64,000 bases of DNA from assembly GCA_963682175.1 (NCBI GenBank), contig OY821772.1, positions 48,010,925-48,074,924 of the forward strand, given 5' to 3'. The notes under the pieces were generated by a model, which saw only the letters and a list, made by a program, of their open reading frames with translations, was not told the origin of the DNA and searched no databases. Of the stretch, positions 1 to 11,633 are shown piece after piece (within the stretch, counting starts at the first letter, position 1; each line of letters opens with the position of its first letter). Both the position numbers and the translations under genes were made by a program. Origin of the DNA: Triglochin maritima (taxonomy: Eukaryota; Streptophyta; Magnoliopsida; Alismatales; Juncaginaceae).

Positions 1-740
1 GCACAACTGTTTCTTAATCGTCAACAACGTACTGCTATTTCTCCAACGATTATGGGCATCCTTTTTTTTTGCTTTGTTAATTGCCTTTAAGATGTATAGG
101 GTTTTGGGTTGTTTTTTTACTTGTTTTGGGAGAAAGTTGGTTTTTTCACGAGTTTCATGTGAAAAGTTGTGGGTTTGGTGTTCAGGGTTTCGTTGTGGCT
201 TGTTGGAAAAGGAGCATAATAAAGAATGCTAGTTTCAATTCCAAGTGCTGAGATATTTCAGCTAATACGCACATTGGCTTATGAAGATGAAGTTTCACTT
301 AAAGCAACTTTTTGATGCTTTTTTTACCTCTGACATACTTCTCACATTTCTATGATAAGCACATAGTTTCTGAATCGATCAAATATTGTGTGAGTGGTGT
401 TTGTGTTGTCACCTAAAATGGGTGTAAGGATCTGAAATATTTAGAGATGATAAACATTTGAAAAGTGAAAAACTCTAAATGGCTTGATTATTGGGGACTT
501 GCATGGTACTAGTGAAATACTTGTGGTCAATACAAATTTCATGGCACATAGTTTCTAAATACAAGTGAAATAAGAAAGAAATCGACTAATAAAACGTGGT
601 TTTGGGCAAAACAACACGAAAAAAGAAGTCTTTACTAGGGTTGCATACCTTCTGCGAGGAGAATCCGCCTGCGAGAGCAAATAAAACATATCAAGGTCGT
701 AACTTGACGGCGAAACGCACGAGTTGGGATCGAGAAACAA
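1..740. other. Unassigned sequence at left edge
   Basis: No protein family, RNA gene or repeat is recognised in this AT-rich stretch. On the minus strand, an open frame ending near 650 meets a donor-like AAG|GTATGC, so a 5' exon of a gene running off the left edge is possible, but no ATG or family match supports it. Confidence 0.4.
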
Positions 741-744
741 ACGA

Positions 745-868
745 TTTGACGGCACCGGAGGAGGCGAGAGGCGAAGGCGAAGGCGGCACCGGAGGCGGCG
801 AGAGGCGAAGGCGGCACCGGAGGAGGAGGCACCGGAGGAGGTGGAGGGGTTAGGGTTAGGGTTAGGGT
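745..868. repeat. GC-rich minisatellite with a telomere-like tail
   Basis: Imperfect tandem units built from GGCGAGAGGCGAAGGC and GGCACCGGAGGAGG fill about 100 bp and end in three GTTAGGG units at 848-868. The hexamer unit is TTAGGG, not the usual plant TTTAGGG. The stretch translates to a Pro/Ala-rich peptide on the minus strand, most likely a by-product of composition. It stands out against the AT-rich surroundings. Confidence 0.7.
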
Positions 869-1019
869 CAAACGCTTTTGAAGAGAAGATATGTTGGGTA
901 TATTGTACAAAAAGAACACAATTTTACATATTACATATGAGAGATAAATTGATAACATTAACATATTAACTCATTAAGTTGCAATTAATTAGCAACTACA
1001 TGCAAATTGTAAAATTTAA

Positions 1020-1255
1020 AAAAATATATATGTGTTATGTATGATATTAAACAGATACAAATACGGATACCGATATTATAATACCAATATTCAATCTCGG
1101 ATCAGATTTATCAATATTCATATTCGCTCCGCAAATTTCCGGATATCAAGTTTCGGATACGAATACGGTTTTACGGATGACGGATTCTCAGATAAAACGA
1201 ATATTGACGTGGACGGATTCTCGAATTTCGGACATCCACTGACACCCCTAGTGTT
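1020..1255. repeat. Possible hAT-like terminus
   Basis: This segment is dense in repeated CGGAT/GGATAC words and stops at CACCCCTAG (about 1243-1251). Read on the minus strand it begins CTAGGGGTGTCAGTGGATG, the style of end seen in plant hAT-type elements. No matching opposite end or target duplication was found, so it may be a fragment. Confidence 0.3.
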
Positions 1256-1282
1256 ATATGTTCACTCGGTCTACTACTGCTT

Positions 1283-1362
1283 AGGGTCTGTTTGGATGCA
1301 TGAGTTCGTAGATTCTCCAACGACCAGGAACCGCTGCAGTTGAACAGAGGCATCCAAACATG
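1283..1362. repeat. Short inverted repeat (hairpin)
   Basis: TGTTTGGATGC at 1289 is answered by GCATCCAAACA at about 1349, giving a hairpin of roughly 70 bp. The AGGGTCTGTTTGGATG start is common in small plant DNA-transposon derivatives. It may be a tiny MITE, or the left end of the large block that follows. Confidence 0.45.
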
Positions 1363-2329
1363 GCTCGGTGCCCACCGCAGCAGCTTCCAGTATGCATCCC
1401 AAAGTGACATTTTACCCTTGATCACAGAAGCTCACGAGAGGAGCTTCTCGCAACTCATGCGTCACAACCCCACACCTCTATGATTTTCGGACCACTATGC
1501 CCCCAATCTTTTCATGAGATCTCATTTTATGTCCTCAAATTGAATCCGAAATTGGGCAAGCCGGACTTTTTGGTTATTTGCCACAAAAACCATCTCGGAA
1601 TTTACCCATCATGTCATTGCTCGTTTATTGAGCTCTCACAAGTCTCAACAAATTGCTAGTGTTGAACTCCTCTCTTCTCCTACTCATCACTCCCGATTGA
1701 CTGCTGCGTACAGTGGACGTGTCGTGGTGGTCAAAGGAGAAAATATATTCTGTACCACCTGAGGTTTGCCTCCCCTCTATTTAGGATGTGGTATTTTGTG
1801 GATTGTTGTTTAACAAAAAAATGTTAAGATAAATCCGAATTTGGTAGAAAATTTTGTTTTTTCCCCGTTTGTGGTTGTTAAAAGAAAAGTTTATGGTCTT
1901 TTGGTTTGGTTTTGGGGTGTTGGTTTTGATATATTTGAGGTGGTGTTCATATTTGTAAAAAATGATGTCATTTGTTATCGTAAAAATTGTTGTCTCTTAC
2001 TTGAGGTGGTCTTAAAAGTCTGTAAATCATCACATTTGTTATTTCGTTTATTATAAATTCAATTTTCCACTATATTGATGTGTTATTGTGGCTCATTATT
2101 GTATTTCACGGTTGCCTCTTATATGTTGTGATTGTTCATCAATTTACGTAGATGAAATCCAAATTTTATTTGTGTGAAAATTTGAGACATTGTAGTACGT
2201 AATTATAATATATTTTGGAAAAGTAGAATTTTACCCAACAACCCACGCACATCTCACGCGTGATGACCTGGACATGCTGACCTGGAGTGCCACACAAGCT
2301 AACATTGTTTGCTCAGCAAACCTAGTACA

Positions 2330-2740
2330 ACAAACCTACTACCTAGACTACAGTAAACTTTTAATGACCAATCAACTTCATCCTTCTTTCTCCAGCAAAC
2401 ATTTAATGAAAAACCAATAACATCAAATCGTCTAGATAACATTTAATGACTAGGCTTCATTTGTCTGTTGGGCAAACTATATCGTTCCAGACTTTTATTA
2501 GTTATTGGGATAAATTTAGCTTCTACGTGGGGTACATTCAGTTCATGTCAGCAGTAACTTAACAAAAACATAGCTGGCTGCTCTTACATACAATATTCTC
2601 CTACTACCTAGTACCCAGTCTACAGTAAACATTTAATGACCAATCAACTTCATCCTTCTATTCCTCTCTCTTTATGCAGCAAACACTCAATGTCTAGCCA
2701 ATAACATCAAATCGACAGCAAAACACTCCATACTTCTCTT
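2330..2740. repeat. Diverged tandem duplication, about 270 bp period
   Basis: The words AGTAAAC, TTTAATGACCAATCAACTTC and CCAATAACATCAAATCG occur in the same order near 2349-2440 and again near 2621-2715. This is a direct duplication with a few substitutions. No coding content is seen. Confidence 0.7.
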
Positions 2741-3458
2741 CCTCTCTCTATTTCTGGTTCTGCTACATCATACTGTAGGGGATGTCCAATTTAGTTGTCG
2801 GGGTAAAGTTAGGTTCCCTATGAGGTAACTGGGGACAAACTTCCTTCTCTCTCACAATAATGTACAGAAGCTCTAAAAATCTAATCAATATTGTCTTTTC
2901 CTTCACACAATGGAGCACAAATCCGTTAGACAATAACTCCAATACTAATAACCAAAGGATAATGGATGAAAGTTTTACAACTACCTTCATTTTGAATTTT
3001 TGAAACTACCACAACTTCAACCCTACCCAACCCTACCCACAATCTTGCATCCACACCACCACTTTCCTGCCCTGCAATGTCTTCCGTTAATGTAAGCTAT
3101 TCTCCTCCGTTAGTTTATAGTTTGGCAATCTTTGATGCATATTTCACTGCTAATAAATGAAACAAATCTCCTTATTTTTATGTTTTCCTACTTGCTTTTC
3201 CTACTATCAATGTGCTCATATTAAATGTCTATCGGTTTTAAATGAAGGTAACATGCATTAAATGAATGAAGGTTCAATAAATGAGTTTTTCAAACATGCA
3301 TTCAACGAAGTTAACATGCATTAAATGAAGGATGCCATCATCCATTGTTTTTTACAGCTCCCATCGAACTGGACTCTGACTCTAGTATCGAATGGTCTAA
3401 CCAGGAGGAGGCCTTCACTCCGCAACTTGCTCAAAATCAGACTCATGATACCAGTTCA

Positions 3459-4010
3459 GAAGTTGTCAAAAACACTATTCGAAAGGTCTAATGCTTTAAT
3501 TTTTCCAATTATTCTAACTAACAAACTTACTAAGATTCAGATTTTTCTTTTTTTACCCAATCAGATGATATGTCACTGCTAATATTCAACTACTAATCCA
3601 CCTTATTTTTCAAAATTAAATTAAACACTCACTTAGTTAGTCACCAATCTTATTACGTTTTACCCCATCGTATTAACTGACAAAGTTACCCCACAAGTCT
3701 TCCAGTTTTACCCCGTAATGTAGTTTATATTACCTCAGGACAGAAGTTGTCAACAACATTATTCGAAAGGTTTAATGCTTTAATTTTTCCAATTATTCTA
3801 ACAACACAAACTTACTAATATTCAGAAAATTCTTTCTTACCAACTCAGATTATATGTCACTTCTAATATTCAAGAAAAAATCCACCTTATTTTTCAAAAT
3901 TAAATTAAACACTCACTTAGTTAGTCCACATCAGATTAACTGACAAGGTTACCCAACAAGTCTTCCAGTTTACCTCGTAATGTATTTTATATTACCTCAG
4001 GATGGAACTG
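3459..4010. repeat. Diverged tandem duplication, about 285 bp period
   Basis: The run from AGTTGTCAA through ATTCGAAAGGT, CCTTATTTTTCAAAATTAAA and ACACTCACTTAGTTAG is present near 3459-3640 and again near 3744-3925. Both copies continue into TTACCCC-type words and a stretch ending in TTTATATTACCTCAGGA (about 3720 and 4000). Noncoding; part of the flank of the transposase relic. Confidence 0.75.
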
Positions 4011-4243
4011 CGATAAAGATGAATACTGATTAGACTACAAAGGGAATATTACAACTCACACTGCAAGCCAACATAAAGGTATGTTATCTAATATATATAG
4101 TTAATAATGCATTTGCTGCATTTTTTAAACCACGAGAATATGTATGTCTTGCTAAAATCTTCTACGTAATAAACGCAATTAGATATTCTTACCATGTATT
4201 CCTTATTTAAGTATCACAAAACAAACCAAAAAATTGCAAACAG

Positions 4244-5997
4244 GAAAATAACATCTATGCACCAAATTGCAAGGATCATGGATGTCAAGCAGTTAACGAA
4301 AAACATGTCACATTACCCGAAAACAGAGCACCACAACCAAGTTTAACGTCGAATGGGGCACAAGGAGGTAAATACCCTTCATGTCTATATCCTTTTATTT
4401 AAAAACCACATATTCATGTAATGTAGCATTTAATCAATTAATGTGGCAGACGGAATCAAGGACTTCGACGATGAACAAACTCCAAAACCAGGAATGCATT
4501 TTCAAAAGTTCAGCGATTTAATGGACTTCATTGACAAATATGCCAATGATAAAGGTTTTGCAATTAAAAAACAAACTCAAATTACAACAACAATTATCTA
4601 GCCAGGGCTGTCATTGGATGTCATCGTGCAGGAACACCTCCATTTTTAACTCTTTTACACATGTGAGTATATTATGTGTGTTCTAAATTTTAATAAATAC
4701 AAATGTGAGTTCTATTATGTTAGTATTAAACACATGTTGGTTCTACTATGTTAGTATTTATATGACAACATCAACTAGGTACCAAACATAATAGCTTATG
4801 TTAGATGTATAGGGGTGGTACAAATATAATCGGGGTTCTAATTACTAGTTTGGGGTTTTTTAGTGGTATATTTCATTTGAATCAACTACATCCCTGTTTA
4901 TTTATTCTACATATACATACATTTTGAATGTCTCACATGATAAAACAGGAATGTCTACCACACAAAGATCAGAAGGCATGAACGCATACCTTAAGGATTA
5001 CATTGATTCTCAAACTACCTTAAATAACTTTGTTCAGAAATATGAGCGAGCTTTAAGGAACAAATATGAAAAAGATGAGAAGGCTGATTACGATAGCTTG
5101 TACCGCACACCACAACTACAAACTACAATGCCTATGGAACAACAATGCAGGGATGCCTACACCATTAATATATTCAAGAAATGCCAAGAACAGTTACGGA
5201 AGATCTTGTCCTGCGATATTGTCGTAGAATTTACTGATGGACTGCCCTATAAATTTGGAGTTAGAGAAAACAAGAATTATCATGGCACTCAAGTATGGCA
5301 TCCAGTTATGCACACCGTCTTGATGGATGACTTCCGTGGCGAAATCAGCTGCAACTGTCAAATGTTTGAACATGTTGGAATCTTGTGCTGCCACATACTA
5401 GCTGTCTGGAAACAGAAACAAATAAACAAGGAAGTCCCTCCCAAATTTGTAATCCAGCGTTGGAGAAAAGATGTGAACAAAAATCTAGGTGAACTGCCCA
5501 AGAGAGATGTCCCCTTGGTGATGGATGCTTTTGGTAGACAACAAGAAACAATAGAGTTTTGTGCTTTCTTTGGAGAGGAGTCGTTTCATTCTCACGAAAG
5601 ATCCTTGCAAGTGATGGAAGCCATAAGGTCTTTAAAGTTGACCTTACTAGACACCAAGTTGGAAGACATAACATCTAGAAAAACAAAACTCAAAAGGTCC
5701 AACTCTTCCTCCCCTGCCATAATACTTCAAGATAGTCCCAGAACACCTGCTGCAAATGTTATCCATCTTAATGGATCACCATCTAACTTAATGACAAGGA
5801 CACCGTTAAAGGTATTAAACCCTAATTTGGTGAAGAGCAAAGGTCACCCAAGTAATGCTAGAATGAAGTCTACGGTTGAAACGAAAAGAACACCGTATTT
5901 AAACGCATTGAAAGGTATATTGCCAGTGATCTATGAACAAGATACTACACACAACTACAATCTCACGCCAGTTCCAATTAAATGGGATGTAAGCTAG
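4244..5997 (+). pseudogene. FAR1-related transposase relic lacking the DDE core
   Basis: Remains of a FAR1/FRS-type gene, the family of Mutator-like transposases that also gave rise to FHY3/FAR1 transcription factors. A probable exon (4244-4367, AG acceptor, GT donor) joins in phase to 4450-4601, which encodes the start of the FAR1 DNA-binding region (PGMHF, then YANDKGF) before a TAG stop. A short family-like piece (IGCHRAG) follows near 4620. From 4924 to 5997 an uninterrupted frame without an early ATG begins GMSTTQRSEGMNAY, matching the region after the catalytic core, and contains a SWIM zinc finger (CNCQMF to LCCH, around residues 139-153). The whole DDE transposase core that should lie between the two parts is missing, replaced by about 320 bp of noncoding DNA. 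The C-terminal tail is Ser/Pro/Lys-rich and unrecognised. Almost certainly inactive as a transposase. Confidence 0.8.
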
Positions 5998-8900
5998 CTA
6001 TGTGTGGTTTACTGATGTGTGGTTTTTAAACAACTGTGATTTTGAACCATTCAGTATTACCAGGCTATTGTAATTCATGAGCAATTCCTCCTTCAGGTTC
6101 TACTGACCTCGCTATTATATTCTACTCGGTTGTTGTTATAACTCACCCTTTTTATATATCTAAACTACCCTGGTTTTGTTTTTACCTTAACACGAATGTC
6201 AACCATTAAATCGAATGTAAACTAGCTATGTGTGTTTTACAGTTTTGCGGTTTTGAACCAATCGTGTGCCATTCGTCTTACATGTTCAACTTACCCAAAA
6301 ATGTATATTAAACTTACCCCATATTGGTTTGAACTTACCCCATTCGGAAATAAATTGTTACAGGCAAATATCCTCTTGTTAGTGATATTACGTTAACCAC
6401 AAATTCCATAAGTTTACCCTATTTGAACATTAGTTACCCCGTTTATCAATTTAATTTACCCCATTCACGTCGAAGAATTCACAATTTAATTTATAAGAAA
6501 ATATCACCATACGTTAACACAATACTAAACTACAATGCCACCACTTACACTTGTATACCCAGACAGTTAAACAAATCTACCCCGTCCGTTAAGTCAATAT
6601 ACCCCAACCATTACTCCAAAATCAACACATCCAACACATTAATTATTAGAAATTTTGACCTCCGTGTTCGCTATAACGTTGTGGAATTTTTGGAGTAATG
6701 GTCTGCTCCATGTACTTTGTGGAGTAATGGTCTGCCCCAGTTATCGCTATACTCCAACCTCCTTGTTCGCTATAACGTTGTGGAAATTTTGACCTCCGTG
6801 TTCGCTATCAATTTAATTTATCCCATTCATGTCGAAGAATTCACCTCAATAATTAAGTCAACCTATGATCTTTTGTGGCTCCTACAAACTATAAAAACTT
6901 AAATTGGGGGCAGAGCATTAAAGGCTAATATCTACTGTCGAAAAGAAAATATGACCGTACTCGTACATAATACTAAACTACAATGCCACCAATGATACTT
7001 GTATACCCCTAACAGTTAACCAAATCTACCCCGTCTGTTAAGTCAATATACCCCATCTATATAATGCAAAATCACCACATCCAACACATTAAGTTTTCCG
7101 GACTACGAGTTTCCCCCCAATAACAATCATATAATGCCTTCATAACACATTGTGGAATAAGGGATTTTAAACAACTTTGATTTGGAAAACTTCAAAGTTA
7201 CCCTACTAATGTAATTCGTCTTTCAGGTACTACTTACCCTGCCATTATATTCAACTTACCCCCATGATGTTTTTAAATTACCCTTATGTTTCCTAATTAC
7301 CATCTTGTTGTTCATATCGTCACATGAATGTCAATGTAGGGGTTACTGATTCCAATGATAAGTTTTTTGCAATAATAAGATTTCGGCAACAGTATATTCA
7401 AATAAAGCCTTAGTTACGCAACATTCTCATGTATCCTACTACATTCCAATGACAAGGTTTGGGCAACAATTAAATCGAATCTAATTACGTTTGTATGTGT
7501 GGTTTAATGATTTGTGGTTTATAAACAACTGCGGTTTTGAACCATTCGGTTGTGTGCCATCCGTTTGTTGTTTGGAAGTTACCAAACCAGTAATGAAGGG
7601 TTACAGACCAATATTATCTTGTTATTGAATTTGCCTAACCCCAACATTGAACATTAGTTACCCCGTCTATCAATTGAATTTAGCCAAATCTTGTTATACA
7701 ATTACCTCGCCCAACACATTAATTTATCCAAACTATCATGTTTTGTTGCCCCCACAAACTATTAAACCCTAAAGACTGAAGAGCATTAAAGACTGAAATG
7801 TACTGTTCAAAAGAAAATACAACACTAACTAAACTCATTGAAAGGGAGATTGCCAGTGAGGTATGAACACGATAATACCACATCATTTTACATAATATAT
7901 ATCGTACCTTAACACATGACACTATAATAAAGGAATATTGCCAGTTAACGATGTACATGATACTAAAATCACAATTGGATGTAAACTAGGTATGTGTGGT
8001 TTACTGATGTTTACAAAAGAACCTTGTACGTTAACTCATTCAAAGGGAGACTGCCACTGGTGTATGAACAAACTACTATACAACTACAATCGCAACCCTG
8101 CACATATTATACCCCAACATTGGACATAATTTAACCCGTTTATCAAGTCAATCTACCCTGACCCTTTTTTCAATTTACCCCTTAATACACATTAAGTTAT
8201 CCAGACTGGATGTTTCCCCAGAAATCCATGATATAATGCATTCTGAACACTTTACGAATGTCTTCCTCAATGACACGTCAATCTACCCCAACTAATCTTC
8301 AACGTTACCCCATAATACACATTAAGTTTTCAAAACCGGATGTTTCCCACAAAAAGCAATGATATAATGCCTTCATAATAGTTGTAGGGATCACCCATTC
8401 TATTATTCCCCATCATTTCACATAATTTACCCCGTTTATTAAGACAATCTACCCCGACCCTTCTTCCAAATTTAACCCATATTACACATTAAGTTATCCA
8501 AACAGGATGTTTCACCCCATGATATAATGCATTCATAACACATTACTGTTAAATGACAAGGAATTCTAAAATTTATGGTTGTAAAGGTTGCCCCCCAACC
8601 TTACTGTTAAACTTTCATGTTTTCCCCGAAAACCATGATACAATGACTTCCTCGATGACAAGGAATAGTAAAATTTATGGTTGTAAAGTTTGCCTAACTA
8701 AGGCTCGCTTAGAATGTATTGTTAAAAAGAAAAGAACCCCGTACCTAAACGCATTTAAATGGATATTGCCAGTTATCGATGTACATGATACTACAAACAA
8801 AATTGGATGTAAACATGATACTACATGATGTTTAGTTTCTTCAATTTTCAACTTTTAATGTGATTTTATAATATGAGTTTATAATGTTTAGTTTCTTCGA

Positions 8901-9840
8901 TTAAAACCTTAGTATCTAGTTTACTTAATAACAAAACATTATAAAACATTATAAAATAACAAAACTTAATGTGGCAGTTTCTTCGATTTTCACCTCACAC
9001 AAAACATTATAAAATAACAAACTATCATCTTCTGTTGCAGAGCAATAAAGGCTGAAATCTACTGTTGAAAAGAAAAAAACACCGTACGTTAAATCATTCA
9101 AAGGGAGACTGTCACTGATGTATGAACACGATACTACACAACTACAATCACACCCCTACATTTATTATACCCCATCATTAGACATAATTTACCCCGTACA
9201 TCAAGTCAATATACCCCAACAATTTTCCCACATTTAGCACATCTAGCACCTTATGTTTTCCAGATTTCCTACCAATAACCATCATATAATTGCTTCATAA
9301 CACATTGTGGAATAAGGTATTTCAAACAACTGTGGTTTTGAACACTTCAATGTTATCCGGCAATTGTAATTCTTGTGTCATTCGTCTTTCAAGTACTACT
9401 TACCCTGTCATTATATTCAACTTACCCGCATGTTGTTCTCAACGTACCCTTATTATATATCCAAAATACCATGGTGTTGTTTATATCAAAACAAGAATGA
9501 CAACGTAGGGGTTACCCCCTTTTTGCAACCATTACATCGAATGTAAACTAGCTATGTGTTTATTGATTTGTGGTTTTTAAACAACTGCGGTTTTTAACCA
9601 TTCGTGTGCCATCCGGTTAATCTTTTGAACTAACTCTGTTTGTAATGAAGTGTTACAGACCAATATTATCTTCTTAGAGAATTGACCTAAACCAAGAAAC
9701 TGATAAGTTTACAACCAGGAACAATACTTACCCCACCTTCGAACATTAGTTACCCCGTTTATCAATTGAATTTACCTTAATCTTGTTATACATTTTACCT
9801 CCCCCAAAAAATTAATTCATCCAAACTCCTAAATTAAAAC
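5998..9840. repeat. Array of degenerate copies of the transposase 3' end, rich in TTACCCC
   Basis: The last coding stretch of the relic (RTPYLNALKGILPV) and its downstream flank (GTAAACTAGCTATGTGTGG, then TTTTTAAACAACTGTG) recur in broken copies near 6210, 7150, 7466, 7850, 7930, 8020, 8740, 9090, 9310 and 9535. Copies near 7150-7260 and 9310-9425 match over about 110 bp. Throughout, TTACCCC, TACCCCG and TACCCCAA occur dozens of times, always reading ACCCC on the plus strand. Open frames such as 8553-8828 are just translated copies of the old C terminus. Probably arose by repeated slippage or unequal exchange inside a mobile element. Confidence 0.75.
6654..6812. repeat. Fragments copied from the mobile-domain gene at 14.6 kb
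   Basis: CTCCGTGTTCGCTATAACG followed by TTGTGGAA occurs at 6658-6690 and about 6760-6800, with a third partial start near 6798. The same sequence lies at 14604-14645, where it codes on the minus strand for part of the mobile-domain protein (GGQNFHNVIANTEE). The copies are short, in the same orientation, and embedded in the TTACCCC array. Confidence 0.8.
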
Positions 9841-11593
9841 ATAAGATTGTCCTATATGAATGATGTAAACAATACTAGAGTTTAACATCAAGTAAAAAAT
9901 ATGAATAGTTGAACGACATTCAATACTTAAAAATGTCACAAACATATTCATAAGTTCCTAAGTTCCTACATTACAAGTTAACAAACATTACAAACATATT
10001 CAATGTTTAATAAGTTCCTACAACAAAACAAATGTTGTAATCACTTCACCAAGTTCAGGGAGACTGTCATTTCAGACCTCATGATTCCCATTGCTATATC
10101 CCCACGAATTTTGTGCACATGTTCTACATCTTCAGCACTATCTGGTGGTAGTCCAGTTAGTAACCTGCGAATCCAATGAATAAAAAACAAGCCACTATCA
10201 TTAACACCATCCATCTGTTGTGGGCAGTTTCACACAAATTCTAGAGGCCATAAACAATTCAGATATGATCTCCAGAAAATAGATGCCCTCGACGCAACCT
10301 CTTCATGGAATCCATCAGCCTCTCCTGAAGGCTCATCCAAGGCAAGCTCCCTAGCCGAGCAATTATAGTGTTTTATTATTTTAGCTTCCGAGTAGATGAC
10401 CAGCAAAGACCAATGATCATTGCCATAAATTGGATGACATATAATGTTCAATTTCTCAGAGAATCGATCCATATGAATTTCAATTAAGTTAGTTGCAGCT
10501 TCAAATTTACGTTCTTCTAGCAAACCTGATAAAGAAGTTGGCATGACATCAACCCAACCAGAGTAGCAAGCCTTAGAATACCTCGTGAAGAGAACTTCTG
10601 TGTAGGCATCGAAAATCTACAAACAAGCATCATAAAAGTAATTAACAACCTTATCCTTATCGTTAAAAGTAATGATTTATACATAAATATATACCTCTGC
10701 ACTTGTGGGACCAGCTTTGCTCATTAAGTTTATTAAATCGAATCTTCGGACAATGACGTATTTACTTTTAAAAATCACGTCTTCGGTGGCAACATTTTTC
10801 CGGGTTACCCATCGAATAACCTTTATCTCTTCTTCGGTAAGGCTACCCATAGCATATTCGTCAATTTCAGAACACTCCCCGTTAAAGAATTCTGGGATCC
10901 CAGCATGCGTTGGAGAAAACCTACCTTGAGACTCGAAGGGCCCACTTGGCTCGTAAAAATCCCGAACATCCAACACAGGTTTATTAAAGGAATGTATGTC
11001 CTGAATGCAAAAGAGAAAATGGGCATATCAAAATAGATAGGAAGTTATTTACAAATCAAAATACATCAATTTCCAAAAGCTTACAACAGAACTATTGCAC
11101 CCTCTTGTCAATTTGGCCCATTCAATCACTATTCCCGCATTTTCTCTAATAAGTTCCAGCTTACTCCTCAGATTAAGCTGAATAAATCAACTTATATTAT
11201 AGATTAACCCATACATTTAAGAACAACGAAATGTAGCACTACATATTACAATGTTACATCAACTCATGCTTTTACTCATGGTACAATGTTAAAATGAAAA
11301 CTGGCACGTTCTGCTAGCTTTGACCAAAAAACAACATCAATTTATTACAATTGATAAATCATTCCTATACTCCAATATTACATTCTAAAGTAGAATTTAT
11401 TCATGTTTATTCACATTCTAAAGTACCCCCAGATGTAAATCCATGAATATTACAATGGCAGTTTTCCGGGTTGAAAATCAATCTGTTTATGTTATGTTTT
11501 AATTTAGGAGTTTGGATGAATCAATATTACAGTATATTCACAAACTTTTTATTCACATTTTCCGGGTTATTCACATTCTAAAGTACCCCCAGA

Positions 11594-11633
11594 TGTAATA
11601 TTGGGGATATTGATAAATATCCCCAATATTACA
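11594..11633. repeat. Perfect 18-bp hairpin
   Basis: TGTAATATTGGGGATATT at 11594-11611 is followed by the loop GATA and the exact reverse complement at 11616-11633. It lies between repeated copies of TCTAAAGTACCCCCAGATG (about 11417, 11576 and 11646), inside the decayed gene region. Confidence 0.9.

Noticed and set aside
2229..2275. Possible terminal inverted repeat with 16270-16350 (ACCCAAC and CTCACGC words)
   Set aside because: Matches are broken and no target duplication was found.
8553..8828. 91-codon plus-strand frame resembling the transposase tail
   Set aside because: A duplicated fragment of the 3' coding end, with no start of its own.
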